This document shows, one piece after another, positions 22,301 through 35,556 of a stretch of DNA of 64,000 bases (positions are counted from its first letter, which is position 1; each line of letters begins with the position of its first letter). Source of the DNA: Acanthosoma haemorrhoidale. Taxonomy: Eukaryota > Arthropoda > Insecta > Hemiptera > Acanthosomatidae. The stretch spans positions 89,947,474-90,011,473 of the forward strand of contig OV884011.1 of assembly GCA_930367205.1 (NCBI GenBank), in the 5' to 3' direction. The notes below the pieces were generated by a model, which saw only the letters and a program-made list of their open reading frames with translations, was not told the origin of the DNA and ran no database searches. A program made the translations under genes and the position numbers.

Positions 22301-25208
22301 AACTCAATGCTTCAAGCACTACTCAAAGCAATTAAAACGCGAACTAAACACAAATATTAAAATAAATTACAGAGTACTAGAGAGATGCTACCTTACTAAT
22401 AATTCAACATATTAATAATCTAACATGATATTTATGATAACACTTAATGCAGTCTTTATATTTTCCTTACACTTGTAGGCACAATGAACTAATGTCAGGA
22501 ATTGATCATTGGATGAATCAACAATGATGGGTGAAGTGAAATGTTCTGACTATGAATTTGTCAAAATAATATACATAAACGAATATTACAAACATCAATT
22601 CAATTTACTTTGACTAAAAGCAGCTTTTACATAAAAAAAAACAACGGATTAAATCTAAATATTATTCGGTTTAGGGATTTGTTTAAATTACAAAAATTCT
22701 CCCCTCATAGGCACTAAACAATGTCAAAGGACGTTTTGATCAATAATATGACAATAGTAGTACTATGTCAATAATAATATGACTATTCAACAAGGAAATA
22801 GTTCGCCCCAGACCTTTCTAAAGCATAAAATAAATAAAAAAGCCCAATTTATCAATAGATTTGTTATAAATTCCATTAACTTAGAAGGAATTCGTGGAAG
22901 CGACAGATTCGCAATGGCAGTAATTTCGCATGAATTAAGCATGTATGATCACCCAGGAGCAATAAAAATCAAAATAATTAAAAAAAAAAAAACCATTTCG
23001 AAATTCTGAAAAAGTCATTGAGTCTAAACTGTACTTCATCTTTTTTTTTTTTTACTGTTACATATAAAAATATAAATTTAACCAAACCAATAATCACACA
23101 ACCTAGTTTCCAGATTTAAATTTATCAATTTTTATTTTAATGGAACCTTGTACGAAGGTGCTTCTACTAAAATGAATAAGGTCGAGAAGATATTTACGCA
23201 CATAGCCCATCAAGTTAATTAATAATAGACACCCTTCCACGTTAGGGTAATTGGATCTGGGGTGTATCCTGAGCTAATTAAATATACCGATTAAGCTTAT
23301 ATTGAACCAGCAAGCAAGTATGTCAGTATAGTTAAGTAGTATTGTAATCTTTACAAACATTTTAAAGACATGGGGATAAATAATGGGGGGGGGGAGAGAG
23401 AGGGAGAGAGGAGAGAGAAATATACCGGCTTGTTTTTTACTTTAAGGGAAAAGTGATTTAATGTTATAATGATCATACAATGTTGAGATTTTCACATCAA
23501 GTAAATTTATTCAGACGTATTTTTCATTCAAGGGATTCTCCTTTTAAAGCTAAATACGTTGTTTTTAATGTTATTACATAAAGTTATCTGAACTCAAAAG
23601 AAATGGTTGTTAAAACAAAAATTCCCGGAAGTGTCTGTTTAACAGTTAATATGTACCGAGTTTATTTTATGCATTTTTTATTCAGGGCAAGTCAGGATAA
23701 TTTTGATTATCATTTTTGATTTCAGCCAATGTGTGTTTGCCTTCGTTTAAATTATTCTCGCCCTTAAGTATCGCATGGACTGTATAACACTGCTTTAACA
23801 TACGTCTGGATTTGGACCTTACATCAGGCCTCCACCTATATTCTGAAATCTTAGATTTCATTTCTGTCATTTAGAAAAAGTAACGACGGTAAAGATAAAA
23901 TCTTCCCTTTTCAGAGAGTTTCCCCGACACAAATTTATTACTTTAAGTTCGTACGGCTTTGGGAGCGGTCTAGATGTAAGGAACAGCACTAATCGAGTCA
24001 CTTAGGTCGATCAATTTTCCGTCTCACCTATTTTATGTTTCTTCATAACCCCATGTTCTATAAATTAAGGAAATAAGTATAGACTACTTTATTGAATCTA
24101 TTTAGAGTAGGTTATATGTCCATATGTCCTGTAGCTTGGCTTCATTTTACACAATTTTTAATTATTTTACATTGCGATTTGTTATTGTTACAAAAGTATA
24201 TGGTACATTATATACTGATTGTCTCAACATGTTTAGAAGTGATGGGGCTCCCCTTATGAATTGTACCCCCCCCCCTAACTAAAGTATTCATAAATTTATC
24301 ATTTTATACTACGAATTATTAAATTAAAAAATAGGATGTACTGAAATTCTTCTCATTTTATTTAGATCCTTACCAATCATTGATGGTCTACTTTTCATAA
24401 CTTCAAACAAATCAGAGATTCAAAACGTGACGACTTGACGCCTGAAATTTTTAAATGTCACTTAATAAATTCTTCATACCCTCATTACACCATTCTAACC
24501 TACTCTTGACTAGTAATATTCTGCTGTAGTATAAATGTTCAGGTTATAGAGAAATTGAATGTTGTGACTGTCGATCGCATAACGTACATGCCTACAAGTA
24601 ACAGTATAATTCTCTCCCTACTAATATCTGTCATGAAGCATCGTTAGGTATTCTATTTCCGACCCTCCTTACTCTGAGACACTGAGCCTATGCATCGCAT
24701 ATTCACTACAAAGATCATTATAATTTTGACAATGTTTGATTATTATTATTAGTTTTAAGTATGACTATTTTTGAATATTTAATATTATTCTCGGAGTAAT
24801 ATGGATATTCACATTATTTTGTATTTAAAAAAAAACAGCTTGGAGCCTCCCAACATTTGTCTCCCTATATGATGGACCCTGTGTCCATGTAAGTAATGTT
24901 GTTATTTGTTAGCCAGAGTAGGGTTTATTTACTTGTATCTTTTTATGCATAGAGGACATAGTTCGAGGATAACGATTTTTTCTATCCATTTATCTACTTA
25001 CAAAAAAAGAGCCTGTACCAATAAATGAAAAACAGTTTATAAGTAAGGGTGTAACAGTCGGCATCTCGTATGGCCGTACTAAAACTACCGTAAACAACTA
25101 CATCAGAATCGCAGCAACCGTTTTTTACCAACGGTGGTTATCAGTCGGTTCGGTCCAAAAGGACGCGGAAAAGATACAGCAGTATAAACGGGCGAGGGGG
25201 GGGGGGGA
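19376..25208. other. Unassigned sequence, A+T-rich with G/C homopolymers
   Basis: No gene could be recognised in this long stretch. Notable items: a C run near 19520-19533; moderately G+C-rich patches at 19560-19830 and 20940-21180, the latter with a GAGGC/GCCTC hairpin around CGGCCGGC near 21013-21030; G and purine runs at about 23388-23420; a C run near 24268-24276. Short open frames at 20083-20358 and 20647-20943 match nothing known to me. Confidence 0.35.
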
Positions 25209-25460
25209 GGCTGTTAAGACGTACTTTTATGGCCGGCGGCGCTGTCTTCGACGTCATGAATTTTGATAAAGGCACCAGTAGCCTTTACTCGATCACAGAT
25301 AGCCCTGTCCCGGGCACGGCGCTCTTTGTGGCAACCGTCTGCCTGGGTCTGGCATCTGTGCGCTCCATCTATCTCCTGATTACACCGACTCGGGGACTCC
25401 GGGTCACCTTTGTGGATATCTCCCCAGCTGTTCGTCACCTTTCAGCGAGGCAATCAGAAT
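25209..25460. other. G+C-rich island of unknown nature
   Basis: Directly after a G-rich run (25196-25207) the sequence becomes G+C-rich for about 250 bp, with long open frames on both strands (plus 25229-25552, minus 25214-25438). No protein family is recognised. It differs sharply in composition from its surroundings and could be an exon, a conserved regulatory element or a transposon fragment. Confidence 0.35.
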
Positions 25461-28159
25461 CGCATTATTACCTCAACCTAGGAGGTTCGCATAAGTGCTC
25501 AAGATATGTATTTTATTTATACAAAAGAGTCCTTATGTGTGTGGCACTATGAACTCATTGGTCGTTTGACGGGACGGTATCAAAAAAACTAACTGCGTAA
25601 AAATTACTTGCCTCGTTAATAAAGAACACTCACACGATGAAAACACAATGATTACTTTTTCCACTCTTATGCCGCCAATCTTCATAATCATCTTCTAATA
25701 ATGTGTTGCAGTTCTTCCGTTTCTTACATTTTTTTGTGCTGCTTGGAGTTCTTCCTGCTTCATTCAACTATTCCAAACTTCATATAACCCAAAACCAGTT
25801 CTTGTGATCGGTAATTGATTCCTGTCAGCACATAGAAATCAGTATATTACATGAGGATGTTGGCAGGCCGCTTACAATGATTTATAAGAGAAAACAGTTA
25901 ATATTTGTTATGCTCCTTTCAAGGAAGTACAAAATAACGTTTACCTTATCAGCGGTAATTAATCTGAGGCTACATCGATTTTTAAAATATAAATTTGGTA
26001 TTCACTATTTTAGTTATATAATATTTCAAGTTTATGATAACTATACTTTAGTTGGTAATAGCATATGTCATTCATAAGTCATTCAGAATCGACAGAATAG
26101 CTGGTTTTTTGGGTTGTTTTTTTTTAATTCTCCCTATTAAAATCGAAAACAAATTTATATTCTTTGTAAATCTTGTGATTTTATTAATCTAAATACAAAA
26201 AATATGGATGCAGAGGATAAAGTTTATTTGTTACTGTTTTGGAAATAAAATTCTATTCCAACTATCTATCTATCAACGTAGTGATAGAGATTTCTACATA
26301 GAAAATTACAATCCGTAATTCCGTAGTCGTTAAGGCTTGTTCTCACGGTGCCCGACTCGGGAAGCCTTGTCTGAAGTTCGTCATACCTCACGTCGTGGAC
26401 ACGACAAAGGCTCTTCATTGCTCGAGGTGATTAAATATATCCATTTAAAAAGTAACTATGATAATGATATTAAAGTTTGTGGTAAAATCACTTAAAAATA
26501 ACAAATACATATATAACCTTTTCGTGTTCGGAAAGAGACTAGTCAGTTTCTTTCTAAGGACAAAGAGGGAAAAACTTCCGCTTAAGAGTAGCAGCGAAAA
26601 GCGCTCGAAATATTTACGGCCTTTGTTGTAAAAATAAAAATAAAGGTTATCAACTACACACTCAAGGTGTTTCATATCATTAAATGTTATTAAACAACGA
26701 ACAAAGAGGAAGGCGTGTAAAAAAAAAAAAAAAAAAAATATATATATAAGTTTATCAAGAAAACACTCCAGTTCTAAAATAATCAATTTTACATATATTT
26801 TTTTCATATTCATACTTTACGCAGGATATTTTTCGATGGGAGTGTTTTCTTGAAAAAAGTAATATCCCTACTTGGTTCTCCGTTGAAAAAGACATAAAAA
26901 CCATGTGCCACGCGTTATATTAGCTGCCGAATATTGCATTTTACGAACTTTGAGCATTCTCATCACGTGCTAGGCACTTTATTGAAAATCAAGTGAGGTG
27001 TCGATTCTTTATGAAATTAAACGTAGAATCCGATTATGGGATAAATAAAGGGGTAATTAGAAAAGGCAAGTTGATGACTGTTGCGCACGTTGGCGCTTTG
27101 CACACTTTATATAGGTTTATTTCTTTTAGGATTGCACATTGACCACTTCTATGTACAATAGATTAATAGAAAACGAAATTAACGACGGATTAATAGGGAG
27201 GAAAAATGTGCACCGTGGGGACAAGAGCTTTAGAAAGTGGAGTTTCTATGATTTGGATAGTTTCCGTTCAATTTCATTTATGGCAGCTGTGAATGGATAT
27301 TATTAAATTAATACTTATCGATCTCTCAACAATCGTTTAAAAGTTTTCGACAGCTCTAAATCCTCGGAAACTAACAAGGAAATAAAACGTCATTTGATAA
27401 AGAATATTGAACGTGCATTTAGGGACAAACGAAATTAGTTTGTAATTTCAGAAACAATTATCGAAAATGACAATTAATAAATTATTTTTACCAATTCAAA
27501 CGTTCCCAACTGCACATAAATTTTATGAAGTTAATAAAGCAACCGTCTAACATAGAAAGTAAAAAGTAACATAAACATATTAATCCTATGGCTACTCACC
27601 TAATTGATATCTGTTTTTTATTTTAGCATCCAATGATGACAGACAAGAGCCGTTAAATATTCTTAGACCAAAGCGTTTTCATTGGCCACTTTTCCTTTTT
27701 TTGACTCCTAAACTCTTTACATTAGGGGATGGAGCCCTATTTATTATAGCAACTGTATGAACAGTTCAAATGAAAACTATACCATGGAACTTGGTATGAC
27801 TGTGGTGGATGGAAAAACACAAATAGTCTGAACATTACTTTATAGTCTGTTTGTCAGTGAATTCTACGATGCTTGTCATAAAAATGGTTATTTGTTTTAT
27901 GAGAAATTAACAAAGTTTCAGCTCAAGACTAACAAAAATAATTTCGCAAGGTCGTCGAACCTTTTTTAATTTTTTTTTATTTGTTCAGACAATTTTCAAT
28001 GCCACGGATTTACAATCATTTAATATGTATTTATTATACTTAAATGAAATTTCCCGACCATCTCTCGATAGGTTTATATTCTTAGTATATAAAAAACAGT
28101 ACTGGCAAGCCTACTGGCCAAATAGAAACAGTGGTCTGAAAAAAAAAATTACCCGCGGA
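25461..28159. other. Unassigned A+T-rich sequence
   Basis: Contains an A run followed by (TA)n at about 26719-26749. No gene or repeat match visible. Confidence 0.35.
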
Positions 28160-28601
<442 letters not shown>

Positions 28602-29976
28602 AATGTTCAGTTCAGGTACCAGGTTCCGTAAGAATGAATTCTCTCCCCCCCCCCTTATCTCTCAAACTTGGAAAAATATTACTACATTCCCTTCTCTAAC
28701 TGACGTCTCAGGTTGTTATTATCACAATATGGATAGGTATGTCTCATCTGGTGCGATAAGAATGGAACTTTTATTTATTTGTGGTGAAGAAGTTGGTACA
28801 ACATGAAATGTTTTATATGCAGTAACCTTGGATATCCTGGATTTTTTTGGATGAATCAAAGAGTTTTTAAAGAAATTTCTTTCACAGGCTGAGGCTTATT
28901 TTACTTCGACTGAGGCTGTTCACTCATCTGAATACACTTTAAAAACAGAAGACGGACAAATTTTGTCTACTATCCACCACCCAATGTAACTTCGTTCATT
29001 CGGCGCATGAATCATCAATGTTTGATAGCCAGTTTAAAAATAAGTTAAAACGAGGATCTACTACTTCGAAATATAGCTTACAACGATCAAATACCTAAAC
29101 ATAACGACTTGTAGCATAATATATTTAGAATAAATGTTTAACTATAACCACTTGGTTCTAAATATTATATTTAAGTATATAACCAAAGGCGATGATGTTA
29201 GTTTCTTGTTTGTATTATATTTGAAAAATATGCATTTATTTCACATTTGTATCTACCTTTTAATAGTTTCATTTTAATTCGTAAGTAAATGGGTAAAATA
29301 TTACAATGGCTAAAGAGGCAAAAGCCAGCAGAACCGTAAGAGACTTACAAACAACAATAGCAGAGAACGAACCAAGAATTCCGTGTCCCTAATGCTGTTT
29401 TGTAATTCTACTTTGTAATATTTGTGAGGATTGCGGCAGGGAAAGAGGACGGTTTATCGCATTGAAACATAAACGTCGTTGACTGTAAAATACGCGCATT
29501 ACCATAACTCTGCCTGCATTTTCTTCCCTGGAAATACTTTTCTTTATTGTTCCCCCTCTTAAACTGGAGTTTCCCTAATATTTAAGTGTTTTATTTTTTA
29601 GAACGTGTCTTGTCCCTAAGATATTTTTCTTTGTCTGTATAGGGTATAGTTGTTTTTTCATCAAAACCAGAAACCCTTATGCATTCACCTTTTCCGTTTG
29701 AGTCCGTCTATCTGTTACGCTCACAGCGAACCGAATCATGAATGCCATTAATTAATTCATATATGTGTGTGTGTGTGTGTGTGTTGCAAATAAATCAAGT
29801 ATGGTATTTAATATCAAGAATTAAGAAGTCATGGTTGATAACATTCAATTTGTGTTCAGTGCGATACTTGATTTAAAGACTCTAACGATGCTAAAAATAA
29901 AATAAATTCCATTAAAAATAAAAATGATAAGTAATTAATCAACCACTTATTTAATAATAGTAAAATAATCAATATA
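28602..29976. other. Unassigned sequence with a (TG)n run
   Basis: A short C run lies near 28646-28654 and a (TG)n microsatellite of about 10 units at 29764-29784. No gene recognised. Confidence 0.4.
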
Positions 29977-30055
29977 CGCAGGTGGTCTGAAAAGTTTCCG
30001 ACCTCAACATGAAGATGGTAATAAAATAAATAAAAGCTGTGTTAGGTCGGAAACC
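29977..30055. mobile_element. Mariner-type MITE, damaged second copy
   Basis: Starts CGCAGGTGGTCTGAAAAGTT right after a TA (29975-29976) and follows the 3132-3226 copy through AACATGAAGATG, AATAAAATAAATAAAAG and GTTAGGTCG. It then reads GGTCGGAAACCCTCC, where the complete copy has an intact terminal repeat ending in ACCACCCTCGTA. The simplest reading is a loss of about 12 bases inside the right terminal repeat, or a truncation. Confidence 0.8.
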
Positions 30056-31617
30056 CTCCTCCTTCCTCTTAGTAATGCTTAATATAATGTAATATGTGTT
30101 GGAACCTAGGGTAGGCTGTAAATACGAAAAGCCATTAAAGCTGGCTAAATTGTCTCGACATGTAATTGTGTCATCACACACAGAACTACTGTAAGAAGTA
30201 AATAAAATTAAACGCGCCGAATGTTCATAATTCACATTCCTAATCTTAAACACAAGGAAACAATCGGCAAAACGAAAAAATATATGCGGACAGATCAGAG
30301 TATATTTCACGCCTTGTTCCGCGGAATGAGCAATTTCCAAATTTCATTGGACAAAAACATTTGAGCGGTGGTGGTGACTGAAAATTGATTCACCATAGGC
30401 ACAACCGGTGGACAGCGAGGCTTTCAACCGCACTCACTGTACAGCGCACGCACCTGTGTTTTTTCCGCTCCTACAGTTTCAATAGCGGAACGGCATCCGA
30501 GGTACGTGATGCCGGAAAGTAGCACATTGGCGCTACCATTGAACGATACCACAAATGAAATTAAGAGGCGTGGGTCATGCCAGTATAATGTTTGCCATGT
30601 CGACGTTTCACCAAAATTCATCAGGTATCTACGGGACTAAAATCAAAAGGCAGAACATACAGTAGCTATAGCCCGGCCACTGGGGAGCTAAAATGGTGGG
30701 CATATGGTTGCAAAAGGTCAGGTCGAAGGTTTTTTCCCCCGAAGTTTCCAACTCCCGGAACAATATTTGGTAGCCGAAAAATTCCGAATTTTTTCCTGTT
30801 AATAATATTATTGATCGTACCGATAATTAGTTCCTTTTAATTAGTATTGTATGGACCCCTTAATTTTAGTCACTTCCTAATAGTCAATGGGAGAATACAG
30901 TTAGTTATATATGATATTGGTAAAATTTACAGTAAATTATTCATAAACTGTTTATTAACAGAAACTGTTAGTTAAAACTTTAAATAGAAGGATCTTCGTC
31001 ACTTGTGAATCTCAGTAATAATTTTATTAATATTGGAATAGAATAGAAAATGTTTGAATTCTAGGACCATGTCCACTATGACTGGATAACAATGTCTTTC
31101 CTGAAACTTTTGAACAGGTTTTTATCAATTATTAATAATATTCTTTGTTTTAATAATGGACCATACATTTTACTAATACGTTGCCTACTTTTTGAATTAT
31201 TTCATTATCTTACTTTGTATTTTTTTAGGGTTTAATAAGTTATTTTATGCGATTTGTTCAAGTTTTATAATACATACACACATATGTATAGAGAGAGATG
31301 GGTGTAGTAAGAATTGTTATTACTGGACAGCGCAGTATGATTTTATTAGTGTTAATTTGATACACGTGTGTTATTTAGGTTATGGGTATTTTTGGTCTCT
31401 AAAAGTATTTTTGTTTGCTTCGGTGGCAGTTTACAATGGCAGCGCAACTATAATAAAACACTGATTTATGTGAGCAGTTATTGATACAATATAATTTCAG
31501 CTACCGCACAGCTACTGTTTCGTATTCGGTTGTAAGCAATTACACAATGGTCTGCACCCCTAAGGGCCATTACTGGGAACCGCCCGGTGCAGACACGGTG
31601 TTTAGGCTGAAACGAAG
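30056..31617. other. Unassigned sequence
   Basis: An open minus-strand frame at 30424-30621 in a less A+T-rich patch is not recognisable. No repeat match found inside the window. Confidence 0.35.
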
Positions 31618-31780
31618 ATGGCGTGCACGAAGGGAGGCCCTTCCTGGCAGATAATGCGTTCCAGACTGGCACCGCCGTTTGCCCGTCCATGCAAAGTCTT
31701 CATACTCAACGATGGAACAAAATACAAAGCACGACTAAGCGAATTCTCCACTGATATTTCTGAGCGTTGTGTTGTAGCTA
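31618..31780 (+). CDS. Weak candidate first coding exon, unknown product
   Basis: An ATG in good context (AAG before, G after) at 31618 opens a 54-codon frame starting MACTKGGPSWQIMRSRL that is comparatively rich in G/C at third positions. It ends at a consensus splice donor GTAAGTAT at 31781. A stop (TAG, 31603-31605) lies just upstream in frame, so it would be an initiating exon. I recognise no domain, and no downstream exon was found. The opposite strand is also open over much of this patch, which lowers confidence. It may equally be a chance open frame in a G+C-rich island. Confidence 0.25.
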
Positions 31781-31786
31781 GTAAGT

Positions 31787-33144
31787 ATACAGTTAATAAC
31801 CGGCCTTGAAATTTCATTCCTTTTTACATACCTGAAGTCAAGTCATTAGCACGGAGTGTGTCACAAAACTCTCATTTCTCCACAAAGTTATTTAGTTATT
31901 ATTTTAAATCGATTTCGACGGTCTTACTCAGTAATACAATTAACAACAGTGGGATAATCATTAATGTAAATTACAGGTAAGAGGTTCTTTATCAAAATTA
32001 GTCACAAAGATAAATAATTAAAAGGCTCAAATGTTAAGTACTAAAAGGCAAAACAGTTGAATAGTTGCCATAATCTGTTTAAAATACATTTTACACATAA
32101 AGAACAATTTTACAAATATCAATTGTCTTATACAGCATTAATAACTAAGATTTAAAATCTCGTTCACTTCGAATCGATATATTAATATTTATAAATAATA
32201 AAATATGACAAGACATACCGTCTTCGAATCAATAAAACCTGCGTGTAATGTATAAATTAAAATTATATTTACTCAATTAAAAGTTAAAATTCACATTAGT
32301 TGCGCGCTGTACAAATAAATAAACAACAATGAAAAAAATTAATATTGTACGGTCTCCAGCGATCTACTTACTGGCCCTGTCGAGGAGTCTGTGGGGCGGG
32401 TTAGGTAAACCCCCCCTCATTAATAATACCTTCCTTCACATTCAAGTTAGTTGATGCGGTGGAGTTGTTAAGTAATTAAATTGTGTATTGGTAATTAGCA
32501 TGTACTAATAGCACCTTTTCATTGATTTGTAATAACACATTGTTATGCAAGTGGGAAAACCATAAGTGTGAGTTTCGCACACGCTGGAAAATAGCCTGGA
32601 AGGTTTCCAGAATCATTATTTACTTTGCTAAATAAATACATAAATTAGATAGCAGATTTCACGAAATATAAATCGTTTTCAGTAAAAAGGACCAGTAAAC
32701 AAATATCGTCAGGAAATAAATAAAATATTTACATTTTTAAATTCATGTTTTAGGCATATCCTCGAAATTAATCAAGCAATTCCTACCCCGACCTAAGTAG
32801 AGAAATGTTTAGATAAACTTCCCAGGTATTCGCTAAGTGTATAAGAAAACCAGAACTAGCACTTCACGAGAACAGAGGAACACTAATTCGCGTCTTAAGT
32901 TCGGAATAAATTTTTAGAAAATATTGCAGCAAATCCGAGTTCATGAAATACAATAAAATAGAGCACCCGCACTCTATTTTTAAAAGGCCTTTTTCATCTT
33001 CTTTGAGAAAAAAACAAAAATAAGGTCGTGGCTTTCCCAAGCCACCGCATACCTGTTGTTATATGTTCGCCCAACATGGATAACGTTGTGTAAAATTATA
33101 AGTTATTTTAAGAGAAAGATTGTAAAAGTGGGGCAAAGGCCGAC
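31787..33144. other. Unassigned A+T-rich sequence
   Basis: No gene or repeat recognised. A short G+C-rich patch (32380-32415) stands out only by composition. Confidence 0.35.
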
Positions 33145-34038
33145 TGTCATGAACTCATGTTGTGTTAACCTCTTTATTACGAATAATTAGAAGTTTCCCT
33201 CTTCTTGGCCCGGAAAATATCCATGTATATTTCCATATTGTAATAATAAAAAACCTTAAGGCGTCATTTAAGAGAAGAGGAAACTAGTGTTCGAAATAGC
33301 CGCAGGTGGGGGAACCCCACACCACCGCTGGCCTGCCTATATAAGCAGCCAGATTTGAGGCATTCGACTCTTAGCACCCGGCATCTGGAACACAGCTCTC
33401 TCTTTCTTTGCACTGGCGCTTGCTGCTCTACTCGAACCATGGCTTTCTAATTCAACTACCTCTGCATCTCTCTTTCCTATCCTTGCTATGTTTTAGTCCG
33501 GCGTTGGCAGACCCCACACCTTCCTAGTGGGAATCTCTGCCTTCGTCTCGCTAAAACTAGCACCTCCTTGGGAGAGACCTCTCCGGTTGCCGTGGCCCTA
33601 CAAACTTTACCTAGTAGCGTCTTCCACGGCGATCCAGTTAGCCTCTCTCCGGTTCGCAGTCACCTTTGGGATCCGGACGGTTTTCGCCTACCCTTAGATA
33701 CCTATTATGAATTCGTGGCCATTCCAAGACCACATAAACTACCTATTAAACCTACCATGTTCCTATTCTCCTGAACATAGTGCTTTGTCGGGGCACACCT
33801 TCTAAGATCTTATGGAGTCAGATCAATACGAATAAAGCTGCCCGCCACCTAGGCCGCTAGAAAAGGTCAAAGACCACAGGACCACCCATTTTATCTCTTT
33901 CTTGGCGCCTAATGGACAGCGGCTAGGGTTGAAGTGACCCTAGCTCGCGGTGGGTGTCTTCTCCCCACCTTGGGGACACAATTCCCGACACCCCTTTTGG
34001 GTTTGGGCTGACGTCCCCGGTTGAAATCAAACGGGACA
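33145..34038 (+). repeat. LTR-like sequence, possible 5' LTR
   Basis: Evidence for an LTR is structural: a TATA box TATATAAG (33338-33345), a polyadenylation signal AATAAA (33831-33836), possible ends TGTC...GACA (33145 and 34038), and a primer-binding-site-like TGGCGTGGAG directly after (34041-34050). A second partial copy in inverted orientation (28160-28459) shows the sequence is repetitive. No gag or pol follows and no partner LTR was found in the window, so the element would be a fragment. The end points are my inference; only the 33547-33842 part is supported by the second copy. Confidence 0.45.
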
Positions 34039-35062
34039 TCTGGCGTGGAGTGTTATTTAAGGTCTGGAGGATTTGTCAGTTTACAAATCTTCTTTTTTTC
34101 CTGTCACGAAAGTAAATGCCAGAAGGGATATGCAACTCAGCAGCCGCTAGGGAGAATAGTGTGCTTAGCCCATTTGTAAGAAGGTGTGGAAAGGCATACA
34201 CGAACACAAAGGGCCATACAGAAAAAAAGCCTTCTTTCAAAGAGAGAGAGAGATATACGGTCCAAGACGAGAGGATATACACCAGGGGACTTTGTTAGCA
34301 GCTCTGATGTGACGAGAATTTCCTTTGCAGTTGTTTGCTGTGTTAAAGACTTGGTCTTGGGCGACTGCCCTGAGCGGTTCTGCTGCTTTCTATGCCGAGG
34401 ACTGGTCTTGGGCACACCCCTGATACACTGAGGTTTTGACATCACAAGATCTCTGTAATCCTTCTAACATTTAAAGTCAATTAAAATCAATAGAATAAAA
34501 TATAGTTTACAGAGTTCTATTTTATGTGTTTGGAACTTCCAATTGGATCACCACTTTAATTTAATGATAAATTACTTTGGGTTTAGATTCAATTAGGACA
34601 AGCGAATTAAATATTTGAGTAAGTTATAATTTTGAACAAATTTACGCTAGTACCATTCGCTCAGGATTTGATAGAGGAATCAAATGTAGGGGTCGGATAC
34701 AGTTGTACATCAGATAGATTAATGTATCGATACGCGAAAGTATCCGTCAATATTCACAGAAAAATCTTCAGTTCGGCGAACGTAGCACTGTATTTCTCAC
34801 TACCGCCTGCTTGGACATTATCAAATTAGACCATATTATTTCACAGAGCACATTATAATAAACGACCCACGTCCCACATATTTTTTATATTCCCTCTTTG
34901 CACTCCATTCGACGTACTGGGTCAGTTTTACCCCCCAGTGGCTTAAAACACCACACTAGGTGTACTAGGAAAGATGGGAATCTTCCTTGTCCGTGTTACG
35001 GAAGCGTATCCGTTCCTTTATCACTCATCACCCCCCAGCGTGAGAGAACATTTTTCGCATGG
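34039..35062. other. Unassigned sequence downstream of the LTR-like repeat
   Basis: If the LTR reading is right, this is internal leader sequence followed by unrelated DNA. No gag or pol frame is visible. An imperfect direct repeat (GGTCTTGGGCGACTGCCCTGA and GGTCTTGGGCACACCCCTGA minus a few bases) lies at about 34354-34425. Confidence 0.35.
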
Positions 35063-35556
35063 ATAGCGATGTATAGTGTAATTAACGATAGGAGTTGAAG
35101 TTATTCTCATGAGAGAGGAGCCGCTTTTTACAGGGCCTCTGTAAATACCGTACGTTGTACTGGCCGAGTAACTCCATCACAAGTTAGACAGTGAATAATA
35201 AATCTGACTTTAATTAAAAATTAAGGTAGAAAACGCAAACAATGAATACTCTAAAAATTCAAGTAGGTGCGATACATCACATAATTAATGAGATCTTACG
35301 TATACTTAAACGATTTTTCTGACTCTTTTAATTACTTGTTAAATAATAGCCCACAAAATCCACAAGACATGATATACATTATTCGAGAAGTCTAGATCTT
35401 TAATTTGATACACTTTTCAATGTGATAATTTTTTTAATGTTTTTCTTCCTAATCTATTTATTATTGACGCCCCCTTGACTCATCAAAGGCCCTGTAAAGA
35501 GGGTCCTCATGAGAATAACTTCAACTCCTATCGTTAATTATACTATCCATCGCTAT
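35063..35556. mobile_element. Second foldback-type element with long inverted arms
   Basis: The left arm (35063-35138) and right arm (35487-35556) are reverse complements with few mismatches. In left-arm sense both read ATAGCGATG(T/G)ATAG, then AATTAACGATAGGAGTTGAA and GTTATTCTCATGAG, then end in ACAGGGCCT. Short indels separate the arms between CATGAG and ACAGGG. The spacer of about 350 bp is A+T-rich and non-coding. The arms do not match those of the 13.6-kb element, so this is a different family. No target duplication was confirmed. Confidence 0.75.

Noticed and set aside
26445..26813. 122-codon minus-strand hydrophobic frame
   Set aside because: Its hydrophobic look comes from A/T homopolymers (Phe, Leu, Ile codons); no domain or conserved residue is visible.
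29969..30340. 123-codon minus-strand frame
   Set aside because: It overlaps the damaged mariner MITE and has no recognisable protein content.
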